Part shown: in pieces, positions 8,320 through 16,677 of the stretch | Numbering within the stretch: position 1 is the first letter of the stretch | How the letters are laid out: the number at the start of each line of letters is the position of its first letter | From: Streptosporangiaceae bacterium | Lineage (GTDB): Bacteria; Actinomycetota; Actinomycetes; Streptosporangiales; Streptosporangiaceae | DNA length: 33,260 nt | Direction of reading: 5' to 3' | NCBI GenBank assembly: GCA_030041195.1 | Contig: JASHOI010000405.1 | Span: forward strand, 1 to 33,260 | Notes under the pieces: model-generated | What the model was told of the DNA's origin: nothing | Databases searched by the model: none | What the model saw: the letters and a program-made list of their open reading frames with translations, nothing else | Translations under genes and position numbers: made by a program

Positions 8320-8626
8320 CCAGCCAGCCCCGCGCCCCAGCGCGGGGGACAAGCTGAGCGCTGATTGGCAGCAGAAACTCGATTGCCCCGATCTCGACGG
8401 CCACGAGGAAAGGCCGGGAAGCCGATCAAGTTCCGCGGCACGTTCGACGCGATGGTGATCGCGGTCACGCCCTGACCGGCCCAGCCGCGGCCGCGGCCAC
8501 AGCGCGTGCCCGTGTCACTGAGGTCGAACGTCCGGTTGGCACCTGACCAGAACAGCCGGAGGGGCAGCTCGGCCGCCTGGCCGCTGCGCGCCTTGACAGC
8601 CGGATCGGCCTCTGTATCCTTGTCCT
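8320..8626. other. Intergenic region before the GntR operon
   Basis: The gap of 307 bp contains the hairpin at 8328-8347 near its left end and the GntR promoter at its right end. Between them I see no gene with a start and ribosome site. A short open stretch ending at TGA 8473-8475 has coding-like codons but no start, and might be an old gene remnant. Confidence 0.5.
8328..8347 (+). terminator. Hairpin terminator after the double-propeller gene
   Basis: CCCCGCG (8328-8334) and CGCGGGG (8341-8347) form a perfect 7-bp GC stem with a 6-base loop, 8 bp after the stop codon. No T-run follows, as is usual in high-GC actinobacteria. Confidence 0.65.
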
Positions 8627-8636
8627 ATGACTATAG
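8593..8636 (+). promoter_or_regulatory. Leaderless sigma70-type promoter with dyad for the GntR operon
   Basis: TTGACA (8593-8598), a 16-bp spacer and TATCCT (8615-8620) make the clearest promoter in the window. The ATG lies 6 bases after the -10, at the expected start point, so the transcript should be leaderless. A small dyad CTAT-GACT-ATAG (8625-8636) overlaps the start and could be the operator for autoregulation by the GntR product; that is inference. Confidence 0.75.
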
Positions 8637-9187
8637 ATAAAGGGGTCAGCGATCCGGTGGGCGCCGAAGTGGCCTCCCCGTCCGGCGGGAGCGGGGGCGA
8701 CGGGAAACCGCCACCGGAGGGGCGCGGGTCGGGGTCGCCGATCGAGTTCCGGCTCGACGCGGCCTCGGGCGTGCCGACGTACCTGCAGCTCGTACAGCAG
8801 GTCGAGCACGCGCTGCGGCTCGGCTATCTCAAGCCCGGCGACCAGCTGCCCAAGGTCAGGGACGTGGTCGCGTCGCTGGCCATCAACCCGAACACGGTGC
8901 TCAAGGCCTACCGCGAGCTGGAGACCAAGGGCCTCGCCGCCGGGCGGCCCGGCCAGGGCACGTTCGTCGAGGCCACCCTCGGCCAGGTCGCGCTGCCCGA
9001 GCTGGCCACGCTGCGCCGCTCCCTGCTCGGCTGGCTCGCATCCGCGGACGGAGCAGGGCTGGACGAAGACGGGATCGTCGCCCTGTTCAGCAGCGTGCTG
9101 CGGGATTTCCGGGGGGCGGCCCCTCCGGGTCAGCACAGCTCTGACCGCCGCGGCGGTGTGGGTGCCGGAACGGAGGGTGTCGCATGA
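8627..9187 (+). CDS. GntR-family (YtrA-type) transcriptional regulator
   Basis: This 186-residue protein has a disordered Gly/Pro-rich N-terminus (residues 1-40) and then a GntR winged helix at about 50-114: VPTYLQLVQQVEHALRLGYL, then LPKVRDVVASLAINPNTVLK and the wing GRPGQGTFVEA. Only a short C-terminal helical region follows, which fits the small YtrA subfamily that represses adjacent ABC transporter operons. It is the first gene of an operon; its TGA overlaps the ATG of the ABC ATPase by 4 bp (ATGA). ATG 8627 is supported by a leaderless promoter. The N-terminal extension is longer than usual for this subfamily, so a later start is possible. The ligand is unknown; cell-envelope stress is typical of the family. 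Confidence 0.88.
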   Translation: MTIDKGVSDPVGAEVASPSGGSGGDGKPPPEGRGSGSPIEFRLDAASGVPTYLQLVQQVEHALRLGYLKPGDQLPKVRDVVASLAINPNTVLKAYRELETKGLAAGRPGQGTFVEATLGQVALPELATLRRSLLGWLASADGAGLDEDGIVALFSSVLRDFRGAAPPGQHSSDRRGGVGAGTEGVA

Positions 9188-10098
9188 ATGTCGTCGAGAC
9201 CAGGGGACTTGCCAAGCGCTACCACCAAACCTGGGCGCTGCGCGAGTGCACGCTGGCGATTCCCGCCGGTCACGTGGCCGCGCTGATCGGCCGCAACGGC
9301 GCGGGCAAGACCACGCTGCTGAACCTCGCGGTCGGCCTGGCCACGCCGACCGCTGGCGTCGTCACCGTGCTCAGCGGAACCCCCGCCGGGTCGCTGGCCG
9401 CGCTGGACGGCATCGCGTTCGTCGCGCAAGACGCCCCGCTGTACAAGAGTCTGTCGGTCACCGACATGCTGCACCTGACCCGCAACCTGAACCGGCGCTT
9501 CGACTCGCCATACGCCCGGGCCCGGCTGGCGGAACTCGGCATCCCGCTGGGCAAGAAGGCCGGGAAGCTCTCGGGCGGCCAGCAAGCGCAGCTCGCGCTG
9601 ACCCTGGCGCTGGCCAGGCGGCCGCAACTGCTCGTCCTGGACGAGCCGCTGGCGAACCTCGACCCGCTGGCCCGGCACGACTTCATGGCCACGGTCATGG
9701 CGGCGGCGGCCGAGGAGGGCATGTCGGTCGTGCTGTCCTCGCACGTGCTGGCCGAGCTCGAGCGGGTGGCCGACTACCTCATCCTGCTCGCGGGCGGCAG
9801 GGTGCAGGTGGCCGGCGAGGTCGATGACCTGCTCTCCACGCACCGCGTCCTGACCGGCCCGGCAGCCGATGCCAGCGGGCAGGCCGGGCTGGCTGTGGTG
9901 CACGAAAGGCGCGCCGAGACCCAGGCCCACCTGCTGGTGCGCACCGGCGGGCCAGCCGATCCGGTGCCGCCGGGCTGGGAGGCACACCCGGTCGGCCTGG
10001 AAGAACTCGTGCTGGCCTACCTGCGTGAGCCCGGTGCCGCCGCGCTGCCCGGCCCGGCGCGCACCGCGAACGCGGAGCCGACGGAGGTAACGCGATGA
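9184..10098 (+). CDS. ABC transporter ATP-binding protein
   Basis: This 304-residue cytoplasmic ATPase has all nucleotide-binding motifs. Walker A is GRNGAGKT at 36-43 with Lys42. The Q-loop is Gln82, and the signature LSGGQ is at 129-133. Walker B LLVLDEP is at 149-155, and the switch His187 lies in LSSHVLAE. A C-terminal extension of about 90 residues after the ATPase core is seen in many two-component ABC exporters of the CcmA/YtrB type. It overlaps the GntR gene and the permease gene by 4 bp each (ATGA), so the three are translated together. It energises the permease encoded next. Substrate is unknown; export of a drug, lipid or peptide is typical for GntR-ABC modules. Confidence 0.9.
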   Translation: MNVVETRGLAKRYHQTWALRECTLAIPAGHVAALIGRNGAGKTTLLNLAVGLATPTAGVVTVLSGTPAGSLAALDGIAFVAQDAPLYKSLSVTDMLHLTRNLNRRFDSPYARARLAELGIPLGKKAGKLSGGQQAQLALTLALARRPQLLVLDEPLANLDPLARHDFMATVMAAAAEEGMSVVLSSHVLAELERVADYLILLAGGRVQVAGEVDDLLSTHRVLTGPAADASGQAGLAVVHERRAETQAHLLVRTGGPADPVPPGWEAHPVGLEELVLAYLREPGAAALPGPARTANAEPTEVTR

Positions 10099-11117
10099 CC
10101 GCGCTGACCGGGGCGCCGGCGCCGGGCCACGAGGGGCGCATGCGGCCGGTGCCGTGGCGGGAAATGACCTGGGTCACCTGGCGGCAGCACCGGTCCACGC
10201 TGGCCGGTCTGGTCGCGGTGCTCGGCGCGGCTGGTGTGTACCTGTACCTCACGGGCCTGCACCTACGCCAGGAAGTGGTCGCGGTAAACGAGATGTTCGC
10301 CGCAAACGGCGGCAAGATAGACATGACGTCTGCCGCGTTCCTGTTCCAGGCGATCCCGCCACTGATCGGAGCGTTCGTCGGCGCGCCGGTGCTGGCCCGG
10401 GAACTGGAGACCGGCACCTTCAGGTACACCTGGACCCAGGGATTCGGCCGGGCACGGTGGACCGCGGTCAAGCTGGCACAGCTCGCGGCCGTGGTCACGG
10501 TACTGGCCGGAGCGTTCGGTTTCCTTTTCTCCTGGTGCTACGGGTCGATCATCGGGGTGCCCCAGGGCCTCAGCCCGCTCATGTCCATCACGTTCGACCT
10601 GCGCGGGATCGCGTTCGCCGCCTGGGCGCTGGTCGCCTTCGCGATCGGCGCACTGGCCGGTATCCTGATCCGCCGCGTCGTCCCCGCCATGGCCGCCACG
10701 CTTGCCGCGTGGAGCGCGCTCGCCGCCGCGACCGGGGTGTTCCTGCGCCGGCACTACGAGACGCCGCTGGTCACCGGCAACCCCAGCCTGGCTTCTACCG
10801 CCTGGGTGATCAGCCAGCGATGGACGCTGCACGGCAAGCCGGCCAGCCTCTCGACCGTCAACCAGGTTCTGCAGAAGATCGGCGAAACGGAGTTCGCGCC
10901 GGGCCAATTCAGCTCCCTGCCCGGCTCGGCCACGCCCGGCTCGACCCCGGTGAACCCCGCGCAGTACCTGCTCCACCACGGCTTTACACAACTCACGACC
11001 TATCAGCCGGCCAGCCGGTTCTGGCCGTTCCAGTTCATCGAGTCCGGCTGGCTGCTCGCGCTCTCGGTGCTGCTCATCGCGGCGACCGTCTGGCTGGTGC
11101 GCCGCCGCGCAGCGTGA
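10095..11117 (+). CDS. ABC transporter permease
   Basis: This 340-residue membrane protein is the transmembrane partner of the ATPase whose gene it overlaps by 4 bp. About six hydrophobic segments are visible, at roughly residues 36-55, 77-97, 126-147, 167-190, 193-213 and 315-334. A large, probably extracytoplasmic loop (about 215-312) lies before the last helix. The segment VGAPVLARELETGTFRYTWTQG resembles the conserved cytoplasmic helix of ABC-2-type permeases, which contacts the ATPase. It is the last gene of the GntR operon; the next gene is convergent and starts its stop 36 bp away. No substrate-specific feature is recognised. Confidence 0.85.
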   Translation: MTALTGAPAPGHEGRMRPVPWREMTWVTWRQHRSTLAGLVAVLGAAGVYLYLTGLHLRQEVVAVNEMFAANGGKIDMTSAAFLFQAIPPLIGAFVGAPVLARELETGTFRYTWTQGFGRARWTAVKLAQLAAVVTVLAGAFGFLFSWCYGSIIGVPQGLSPLMSITFDLRGIAFAAWALVAFAIGALAGILIRRVVPAMAATLAAWSALAAATGVFLRRHYETPLVTGNPSLASTAWVISQRWTLHGKPASLSTVNQVLQKIGETEFAPGQFSSLPGSATPGSTPVNPAQYLLHHGFTQLTTYQPASRFWPFQFIESGWLLALSVLLIAATVWLVRRRAA

Positions 11118-11152
11118 GCCTCCCGGTCCTCCGGTCGGCGCCGTCAGCGCGG

Positions 11153-14100
11153 TCAGAAGTAATCGAGCTGGTGGGCCAGGGCCAGCACGGCGGATAGCCG
11201 GCCGGCCGCCAGCCCGCGATCGCCGTTGTCCCAGGCCTGGCACGCGGCCTGCAGCCCGGCCGTGAGCCCGTCGGGCAGCGCCTGCTGGGAGGGGCCGAGT
11301 ATCTGCCGGCCGGCAGCGACGGCCTCCGCGGTCGCGCCGGCCCCGAGATGCGCGGCGATCAACGGCCACAGGTACACCCACCGGTATCGGGCGCACGAGT
11401 CGGCCGTGCCTGGCCCGGTTCGCTCGTACTCGCCAGCCAGTCTGATCACGTCGTCCGGCCGCCGGTCCTGCCAGGCCAGCCAGGCCTGGCAGGGCTTGGT
11501 GTCGGCCACGTAGTCCAGCCTGCCGATCAGCTCGGCGGCCGCAATCGCCCGCGGCAGCAGCGAGCGAACCGCCTGGACATCGTGCTGGCGCAGCGCGGTC
11601 AGCGCGAGGACCAGCAGGCTGTTGCGGAGCAGCAGCGTCTCCCCGATTCGCTCGGCCATGGCCAGAGCCTGATCCAGCTGCTCCTTGGCCTGTGCCAGGT
11701 CGCCGCGGAGCCACAACGTCCAGCCGAGGAAGTACGTGGCGTATCCGGCGTCCTTTTCCTCCCCGGTGCGCTGCGCGGCCTCCAGGCTCTTGCGTCTCGT
11801 TTCGATGTCCGTTTCGTCGGCACGGTAGCGGTTCCTTATCAGCCGCTGAAAGGCGAGGCCGTTATAGAAGGCGAACTCCCTGGCGGGTGTGCCGCGGGCC
11901 GCGAGGACCGGCCGTGCCGCGTCGAGCGCTGCCAGCGCGCGGTCCGGCTCGTCACACCTGTTGTGCAGGGATGCCCAGCCGTCAATCATCAGCTCAAGCC
12001 ACTGGCCAGACGTCGCGTCGTCCATCTCCAGCGGGTCGCCGGTGAGCAGGGCGCCCGCCGCCGCGAAGGCCTCGGCCGCGGCGTCATGGCGGTTCTCGGT
12101 CATCTCCAGCCGGCCCAGCCTGGTGTACAGGTGCGCGGTCAGCAGCGTGTCCGCGTGGTCGGCCACCCGCAGCGCCGCCCGGAACGCCTCGCCTGCCTCG
12201 GGCCACCGCCCGGTGCGCCAGAGCACGTTGGCGAGCTTGGCGTGCAGCCTCGCCGTCGTACCCGCCGCCGGCAGGCCGGCGTCGTCCCGCGGCGGAACCA
12301 GCGCCACGGCCGTCCGGAAGGAGGACAGCGCCTCGTCGTTGGCGAACGCGTCGGTGGCGTGGTCGCCGGCCATCTCGAGGTAGAACACGGCGCGCGCGGC
12401 GTCCTGCGCCGCGGCGAAGTGCCGGCCGAGAACGGCGGCCGCCTCTTCCAGCCGGCCCGCCGACCCGGCCTCGATCGCGCGGGCGGCCCGGCCGTGCAGG
12501 CCGTGCCGCTCGGCCCGCACCAGCCCCTGGTAGGTGGCCTCCCGGATGAGCGCGTGCCGGAACCGGAACGCGGGCTCGCCGGTCCCGGGAACCTCCTGCA
12601 GCAGGTCGCTGGCGCACAGTTCGCCGATGACCGGTTCCAGCGCCCCGCCATCCGGCAGGACCGCGGCCAGCAGCGACGGCGGGAAGTCGGTGCCCAGCAC
12701 CGACGCGGCGCGAATGGCCTCTTGCGCGGCCGGGCTGAGCCGGTCGACCCTGGACCTGACCAGCCGGTCCAGCACCTGGGGCAGCGGCGATCCCGGAGTT
12801 CCGCGCAGCCGCCACGTCCCCTGCTCGCGGACCAGCGCTCTGGTCTCCAGCAGCGAGGACAGCTGCTCCTCCAGGAACAGTGGGTTGCCGCCGACGCCGT
12901 CGAGCACCGCATCCAGGACGGGCCGGCCCGCGGTGCCGCCGATCAAGGAGATGGCCAGCGCCTCCGTGGCGTCTTCGGGCAGCGGGCGGAGCAGGATCCC
13001 GCTGGCCTGATGGTCGCCGGCCACGGGGCTGTGCCACGATCCGGTCAGCCCGCTGTCGGCGCCCGGCCGGGTGGTCGCGAGCACCATCAGCGGCCGGCCC
13101 GCGGTCAGCGCGGCGATCTCCCCGGTGAGCCGCAGCGACGTCGGGTCAGCCCAGTGCAGGTCCTCGAGGGCGATGACGGTCGGGCCGACGGCGGCGAGGC
13201 GCAGCAGCAGCGAGCGAACCGCCCCGAACGTGGCCCGCCGCAGCTCCTCTGGGCTGGGCCCAGCCGGTTCCGCTGCGCCGGGCAGACCCATCATCCGGGC
13301 CAGCGGCGGGAGGAGGTTGGCGTTCCCCATCAGCCCGGTCAGCGCCTTTTCCAGTGCCGGGCGCAGCAGCCCGCCCGGCTGGTCCGGTGCCACTCCCACC
13401 CATCCGGCGACAAGCTGCTGGTACAGCCCGTACGGGGTGGCCGACGCGTACGAGGCGCAGCGGCCCTCCAGCCACAACGGCAGCCTGCCGCTGCGGCCGC
13501 CCGCCCAGGCCATGAACAGCTTGCGGCACTCCTGGACCAGGCGGCTCTTGCCGAGCCCCGGCTCACCGGTCAGGACCACCACCGAGCCGCGGCCGTCGAG
13601 GACGCCACGCAGGGCACGTCCCAGCTCGGCCATCTCCGCTCGCCGGCCCACCAGCGGCGCGCTCCCGCCCAGCCGTGGCCGGCGGCCTGCCGCCGTGGCC
13701 CTGGGAGCGTCCAGGTAGCTCGCGGTCACCGGCCCCGTGCCCGAGCCCAGCTGCTCACTCCCGGCCCAGGTGAACAGATGGCCGACGGCCGCCCGGGTGA
13801 CCGGGCCGATCAGCGCCGTGCCCGGCCTGGCCGAGGACTGCAGTGCGGCGGCCGCGGTCACCACGTCGCCCACCGCCGCGTACTCGACCTTGGCGCCGCC
13901 GCCTATCGGGCCCACCAGCGCCGGCCCGGTCTCCACCCCGATGCGCAGCGCGAGCGCCGCGCCGTCCGCGCTGGCCGCACCGGCCGACAGCGCACGGAAC
14001 GCGGCCCTGGCGGCGCGTTCCGGGTCGTCCTCGTGGGCGGTTGGCGCGCCGAACATCGCCTGCAGGCCGCGTCCGGACACCGAGGTCACCGTTCCGCCCA

Positions 14101-15079
14101 GCGCCTCCACCTCGGCAATCACCGCCGCTATGCACCCGCCAACGAGCTCGCGCAAGGTCTCCAGCCCGCCCGCATCCGCCGGGCGGGGAGGCGCAGCCAC
14201 CTCGGCGAACAGCATGCTCACGGTGCGCAGTTCGTCGCGCAGCGGCACCTGGCCGGCCTCTGGTGCGGCCGGCGCGGGTGCCGAGGCCCGGGCAGCGACC
14301 GGGGCCGGGGCCGCCGCCGCGTAGACCCTCTGCAGCGACGGGGAGATCCGCAGCCCGAGTTCGTGCAGGGCGGCCCGGCACCGGTCGTAGGCCCGGGCCG
14401 CCAGTTCGGGCCGCCCGGTCGCGAAGTACGCGCGCACCAGCGCGCCCGCAGCCTCCTCGCAGGCCGGGTCGTGTTCCAGGCAGGACTGCCAGGCCGCGAT
14501 GACCTCGTCGGGGGCGGCGCGGCCCGCTCCCTTGGCCCGGTCCCTGGCCAGGGCCAGGCGAGCCTCCTGGCGCAGCGCCTCCAGCCGCTCTCGCGGGCCC
14601 AGCGCCCAGTCCGCGTACGGCTCGTCGGCAAGAAGCTCGCCGTCATCGGCGAGCACCGCGGCGAGCCGGCCGTCCCGCTCGTCTCCGGGGTCCATCGCCA
14701 GCGCGTCCCGCAGCGCCTGCCGATGCGCGTCGGCGTCGACGTCGGCCGCGGCGGAGGCCCAGATGTGGCCGAGATCGGCAGCGAGCAGACTGGCGGCGGG
14801 CTCGCCCAGCTCGGCAAGTGCGCTCCTGGCCATGGACAGCGCCTTGGACAGCGCCCTGGCCGCGGCGCGCGGCTCGAGGCCGGGAAACAGTTCCTCGCAG
14901 GCAAGGTCGCGGCTGACCCGCCGGCCGGGGCTCACCAGCACCAGCTCACACAGCCGCCGGGCGCTCGGCCGCCGCCACGGGCTCGCGGTACGGCCGGCGC
15001 AGGTCACGGCGAACGTGCCGAGCAGCCGGACCTGCGCCGGCCGCCCGGCCGGCGCATCCTCAGCGGCGGCACCGAGCAC
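11153..15079 (-). CDS. SARP/BTAD - degenerate cyclase - AAA ATPase - TPR regulator
   Basis: This 1308-residue multidomain regulator is counted from GTG 15079. Residues 17-80 are an OmpR-like winged helix (VRLLGTFAVT...) and ~95-257 a BTAD, together the SARP module. Residues ~286-460 are a class III nucleotide cyclase-like domain. A large AAA/STAND ATPase follows, with Walker A GEPGLGKS (505-512, Lys511) and Walker B VIALEDLHWAD (635-645). The C-terminal ~400 residues are TPR-like helices. In the cyclase-like domain the two metal-binding Asp positions are Glu293 (LFAEV) and Arg337 (VSGRG), and the Asn and Arg of the catalytic NxAAR motif are Thr408 and Ala412. It is therefore probably inactive and may sense a nucleotide. 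GTG 15079 is preferred to in-frame GTG 15151 because GATAAT lies 6 bases before it and the SARP-type repeats would overlap 15151. Confidence 0.85.
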   Translation of the reverse strand: MLGAAAEDAPAGRPAQVRLLGTFAVTCAGRTASPWRRPSARRLCELVLVSPGRRVSRDLACEELFPGLEPRAAARALSKALSMARSALAELGEPAASLLAADLGHIWASAAADVDADAHRQALRDALAMDPGDERDGRLAAVLADDGELLADEPYADWALGPRERLEALRQEARLALARDRAKGAGRAAPDEVIAAWQSCLEHDPACEEAAGALVRAYFATGRPELAARAYDRCRAALHELGLRISPSLQRVYAAAAPAPVAARASAPAPAAPEAGQVPLRDELRTVSMLFAEVAAPPRPADAGGLETLRELVGGCIAAVIAEVEALGGTVTSVSGRGLQAMFGAPTAHEDDPERAARAAFRALSAGAASADGAALALRIGVETGPALVGPIGGGAKVEYAAVGDVVTAAAALQSSARPGTALIGPVTRAAVGHLFTWAGSEQLGSGTGPVTASYLDAPRATAAGRRPRLGGSAPLVGRRAEMAELGRALRGVLDGRGSVVVLTGEPGLGKSRLVQECRKLFMAWAGGRSGRLPLWLEGRCASYASATPYGLYQQLVAGWVGVAPDQPGGLLRPALEKALTGLMGNANLLPPLARMMGLPGAAEPAGPSPEELRRATFGAVRSLLLRLAAVGPTVIALEDLHWADPTSLRLTGEIAALTAGRPLMVLATTRPGADSGLTGSWHSPVAGDHQASGILLRPLPEDATEALAISLIGGTAGRPVLDAVLDGVGGNPLFLEEQLSSLLETRALVREQGTWRLRGTPGSPLPQVLDRLVRSRVDRLSPAAQEAIRAASVLGTDFPPSLLAAVLPDGGALEPVIGELCASDLLQEVPGTGEPAFRFRHALIREATYQGLVRAERHGLHGRAARAIEAGSAGRLEEAAAVLGRHFAAAQDAARAVFYLEMAGDHATDAFANDEALSSFRTAVALVPPRDDAGLPAAGTTARLHAKLANVLWRTGRWPEAGEAFRAALRVADHADTLLTAHLYTRLGRLEMTENRHDAAAEAFAAAGALLTGDPLEMDDATSGQWLELMIDGWASLHNRCDEPDRALAALDAARPVLAARGTPAREFAFYNGLAFQRLIRNRYRADETDIETRRKSLEAAQRTGEEKDAGYATYFLGWTLWLRGDLAQAKEQLDQALAMAERIGETLLLRNSLLVLALTALRQHDVQAVRSLLPRAIAAAELIGRLDYVADTKPCQAWLAWQDRRPDDVIRLAGEYERTGPGTADSCARYRWVYLWPLIAAHLGAGATAEAVAAGRQILGPSQQALPDGLTAGLQAACQAWDNGDRGLAAGRLSAVLALAHQLDYF

Positions 15080-15091
15080 GTTGCCATTATC
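15080..15091 (-). promoter_or_regulatory. Leaderless -10 element for the SARP-type regulator gene
   Basis: On the minus strand GATAAT (15091-15086) is followed by six bases and GTG 15079. That places the start codon at the predicted transcription start. No good -35 is visible. Confidence 0.5.
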
Positions 15092-15142
15092 CGCCGCGCG
15101 AGGCGCCGATCCGCTGACGTCGCGCGGATGGGCGCGAGCGCA

Positions 15143-15193
15143 CGGGAACACCGCGGGAACAGCCGCTGCCTAGCGTGCAGCCAGGAGGTGAGG
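15143..15193 (+). promoter_or_regulatory. SARP-type direct repeats, -10 and strong ribosome site for the 63-aa gene
   Basis: CGGGAACA occurs at 15143-15150 and again at 15154-15161, a period of 11 bp. Nine bases later comes TAGCGT (15171-15176), fitting TAnnnT. A near-perfect ribosome site AGGAGG (15183-15188) precedes ATG 15197. SARP/AfsR-type activators are known to bind direct repeats with 11-bp period just upstream of the -10, so the divergent SARP-type regulator is the obvious candidate. The binding itself is inference. Confidence 0.6.
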
Positions 15194-15196
15194 ACA

Positions 15197-15388
15197 ATGT
15201 ACCCATTCATGATCCACGAGGCCGGGCGCACCAGGTCCGCACGGGAGCAGCGCGAGCTCGATCGGATCAACGCTGAGATCGTCGCGGCCGTGACGCTTCC
15301 GTTTCGGTCGCTGGCCGCCCGCCTGCGCTCGGCGCGCTCGGTGCCGCGGCGGACGTTCCCGGCCGAGGGGACCGTCGCGTCAGGATGA
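15197..15388 (+). CDS. Small 63-aa protein, possible SARP target
   Basis: The frame from ATG 15197 to TGA 15388 encodes 63 residues behind one of the best ribosome sites in the window. The N-terminus (MYPFMIHEAGRTRSAREQRE) is followed by a predicted amphipathic, charged helix (about 11-47) and a basic, Arg-rich tail. There is no signal peptide or membrane segment. I do not recognise a named family; small proteins beginning MxP are common beside actinobacterial regulators. It is divergent from the SARP-type regulator, and its promoter carries 11-bp-period repeats. In Streptomyces the SARP AfsR activates afsS, also a ~63-aa gene, but I see no sequence similarity to AfsS. Its 3' 122 bp overlap the convergent GT87 gene. 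Confidence 0.65.
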   Translation: MYPFMIHEAGRTRSAREQRELDRINAEIVAAVTLPFRSLAARLRSARSVPRRTFPAEGTVASG

Positions 15389-16631
15389 GCCCAACGAGGC
15401 ACAGGACGGCCAGGCCGGTGATGACATAAAGGTCGCCGATGACCAGCTCCAGGCCGTTCGCGCCTTTGCCCTGGACCACGGACGCGGGGACCAGGACTTC
15501 CGGCAGCGTGCAGAACGGTGCGGCCAGCGCCGCCACGCCGCACCAGGCCGCCCACCGCTGCCGGCGCGCCCATCGCCCGCGGCGGGCCAGGTCGGCCGCG
15601 ACGAGGAGCCCCGGTGCGGCCCACACCCAGTGGTGCGACCAGGAGACCGGGGAGATCAGAAGCCCGGTCAGCGCGCAGGTCAGGATGCCGGTGATCTCGT
15701 ACCCGCGGCGTGCTGCCCACGCGGCGAGCAGCAGGCCGAGGACACCGATGACCACCGAGGAACCCAGCCAGTAGGGCTGCGCCGCCGTCTGGCCGAGCAG
15801 CCGCGCCAGCGCGCCGTGCAGCGACTGGTTGCCCACGTACGCGTTGTTGCCGGTCCGGCCCGAGTCCAGGAACAGCCCGCCGAACCAGAACTTGCCCGCC
15901 TGTCCCGGCAGCAGGATCAGCGAGACGACGATGGTCAGCGCGAACGTCGCCAGCGAGACGCCCGCTGCCCGGAACCGCCGGGTGAGGACCAGGTAGAGGA
16001 CGAAGATCAGTGGGGTCAGTTTGAATCCCGCCGCCAGGCCCACCCCGATGCCTTTGAACCAAGCGGTGTCGGGCAGGCACAGATCGGCCAGGACGATCGC
16101 CATCAATATGACGTTGACCTGGCCGGACACGAGCGTGTCCTGCACCGGCTGTAGCCACAGCGCGACCCCGGTGACCGCCAGCGCCGCGGCGGTCCGGCCG
16201 GCCGAGCGCCGGTAGCCCAGCTTTCCCAGCGTCAGCCACAAGGCCACGGCCAGGCACCCGACACTCGCAACCGTGACCAGCCATTTCAGCTCTGACATCG
16301 ACTCGCCCGACAGCACGGCGAAGATGAGGGCGGCCATCGGGGGGTAGGTGAAACGCAAGTGGTAGTTCGGGAAGTGGCTGCCGTACAGGTCGCCGGAGCT
16401 GCGGACGACCAGCCCGGCCCACCGGTAGATCTGCAGATCGAGCATGCTCCACCGCTGGCCGGGGAGTGCGGCGTCGAGGGCGGCCAGCCCAGCCAGCGAC
16501 GCCGCGAAGATGCTCACGCCGAGCACGAGCGGCCACCGGGGTGCCGGTGGCCGCTCGCGGCCCAGCGGCTTCGGCCCAGCCTCAGCAGCCCGCCCGACGC
16601 TGGGGCGCTGACGCAAGGCCCTGAGCTGCAC
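15267..16631 (-). CDS. GT87-family polyprenol-phosphate-mannose-dependent mannosyltransferase
   Basis: This 454-residue polytopic membrane protein has about ten hydrophobic segments. The first external loop carries Asp65 in SMLDLQIY, matching the catalytic Asp-x-x-x-Tyr of GT87 enzymes such as PimE and Rv2181. The next loop carries the family's YPP motif (96-98). These enzymes add alpha-1,2-mannose from polyprenyl-phosphomannose to phosphatidylinositol mannosides or lipomannan on the outer membrane face. The substrate here is not known. GTG 16631 is chosen because AGGAGG lies 5 bases upstream (16642-16637). The C-terminal ~35 residues are disordered (Ser/Ala/Pro/Arg) and are encoded on DNA shared with the small plus-strand gene. 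It follows the FtsX-type permease gene by 46 bp and may be co-transcribed with it. Confidence 0.82.
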   Translation of the reverse strand: MQLRALRQRPSVGRAAEAGPKPLGRERPPAPRWPLVLGVSIFAASLAGLAALDAALPGQRWSMLDLQIYRWAGLVVRSSGDLYGSHFPNYHLRFTYPPMAALIFAVLSGESMSELKWLVTVASVGCLAVALWLTLGKLGYRRSAGRTAAALAVTGVALWLQPVQDTLVSGQVNVILMAIVLADLCLPDTAWFKGIGVGLAAGFKLTPLIFVLYLVLTRRFRAAGVSLATFALTIVVSLILLPGQAGKFWFGGLFLDSGRTGNNAYVGNQSLHGALARLLGQTAAQPYWLGSSVVIGVLGLLLAAWAARRGYEITGILTCALTGLLISPVSWSHHWVWAAPGLLVAADLARRGRWARRQRWAAWCGVAALAAPFCTLPEVLVPASVVQGKGANGLELVIGDLYVITGLAVLCLVGLILTRRSPRPGTSAAAPSAPSAGGRPATETEASRPRRSQR

Positions 16632-16677
16632 CTGATCCTCCTAATGGATCGTGAACAGTGCGGGGTCCACTATTCCG

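Noticed and set aside
8419..8475. Possible gene remnant ending at TGA 8473-8475
   Set aside because: A short stretch has coding-like codons but no start, no ribosome site and no recognised homology.
8625..8636. Larger GntR operator extending over TATC...GATA
   Set aside because: Comparing the 25-bp stretch with its reverse complement shows few matches beyond the outer four bases; only the short CTAT/ATAG dyad holds.
15079..15151. GTG 15151 as the start of the SARP-type regulator
   Set aside because: It has no ribosome site and lies within the first 11-bp-period repeat. The residues it would add have no family resemblance, while GTG 15079 has a leaderless -10.
11348..15388. A very long plus-strand open frame opposite the SARP-type regulator gene
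   Set aside because: It is the high-GC antisense shadow of the regulator: composition is Arg/Gly/Gln/Pro-rich with no family-like sequence. Only its last 64 codons, from ATG 15197 with its own ribosome site, are kept as a gene.
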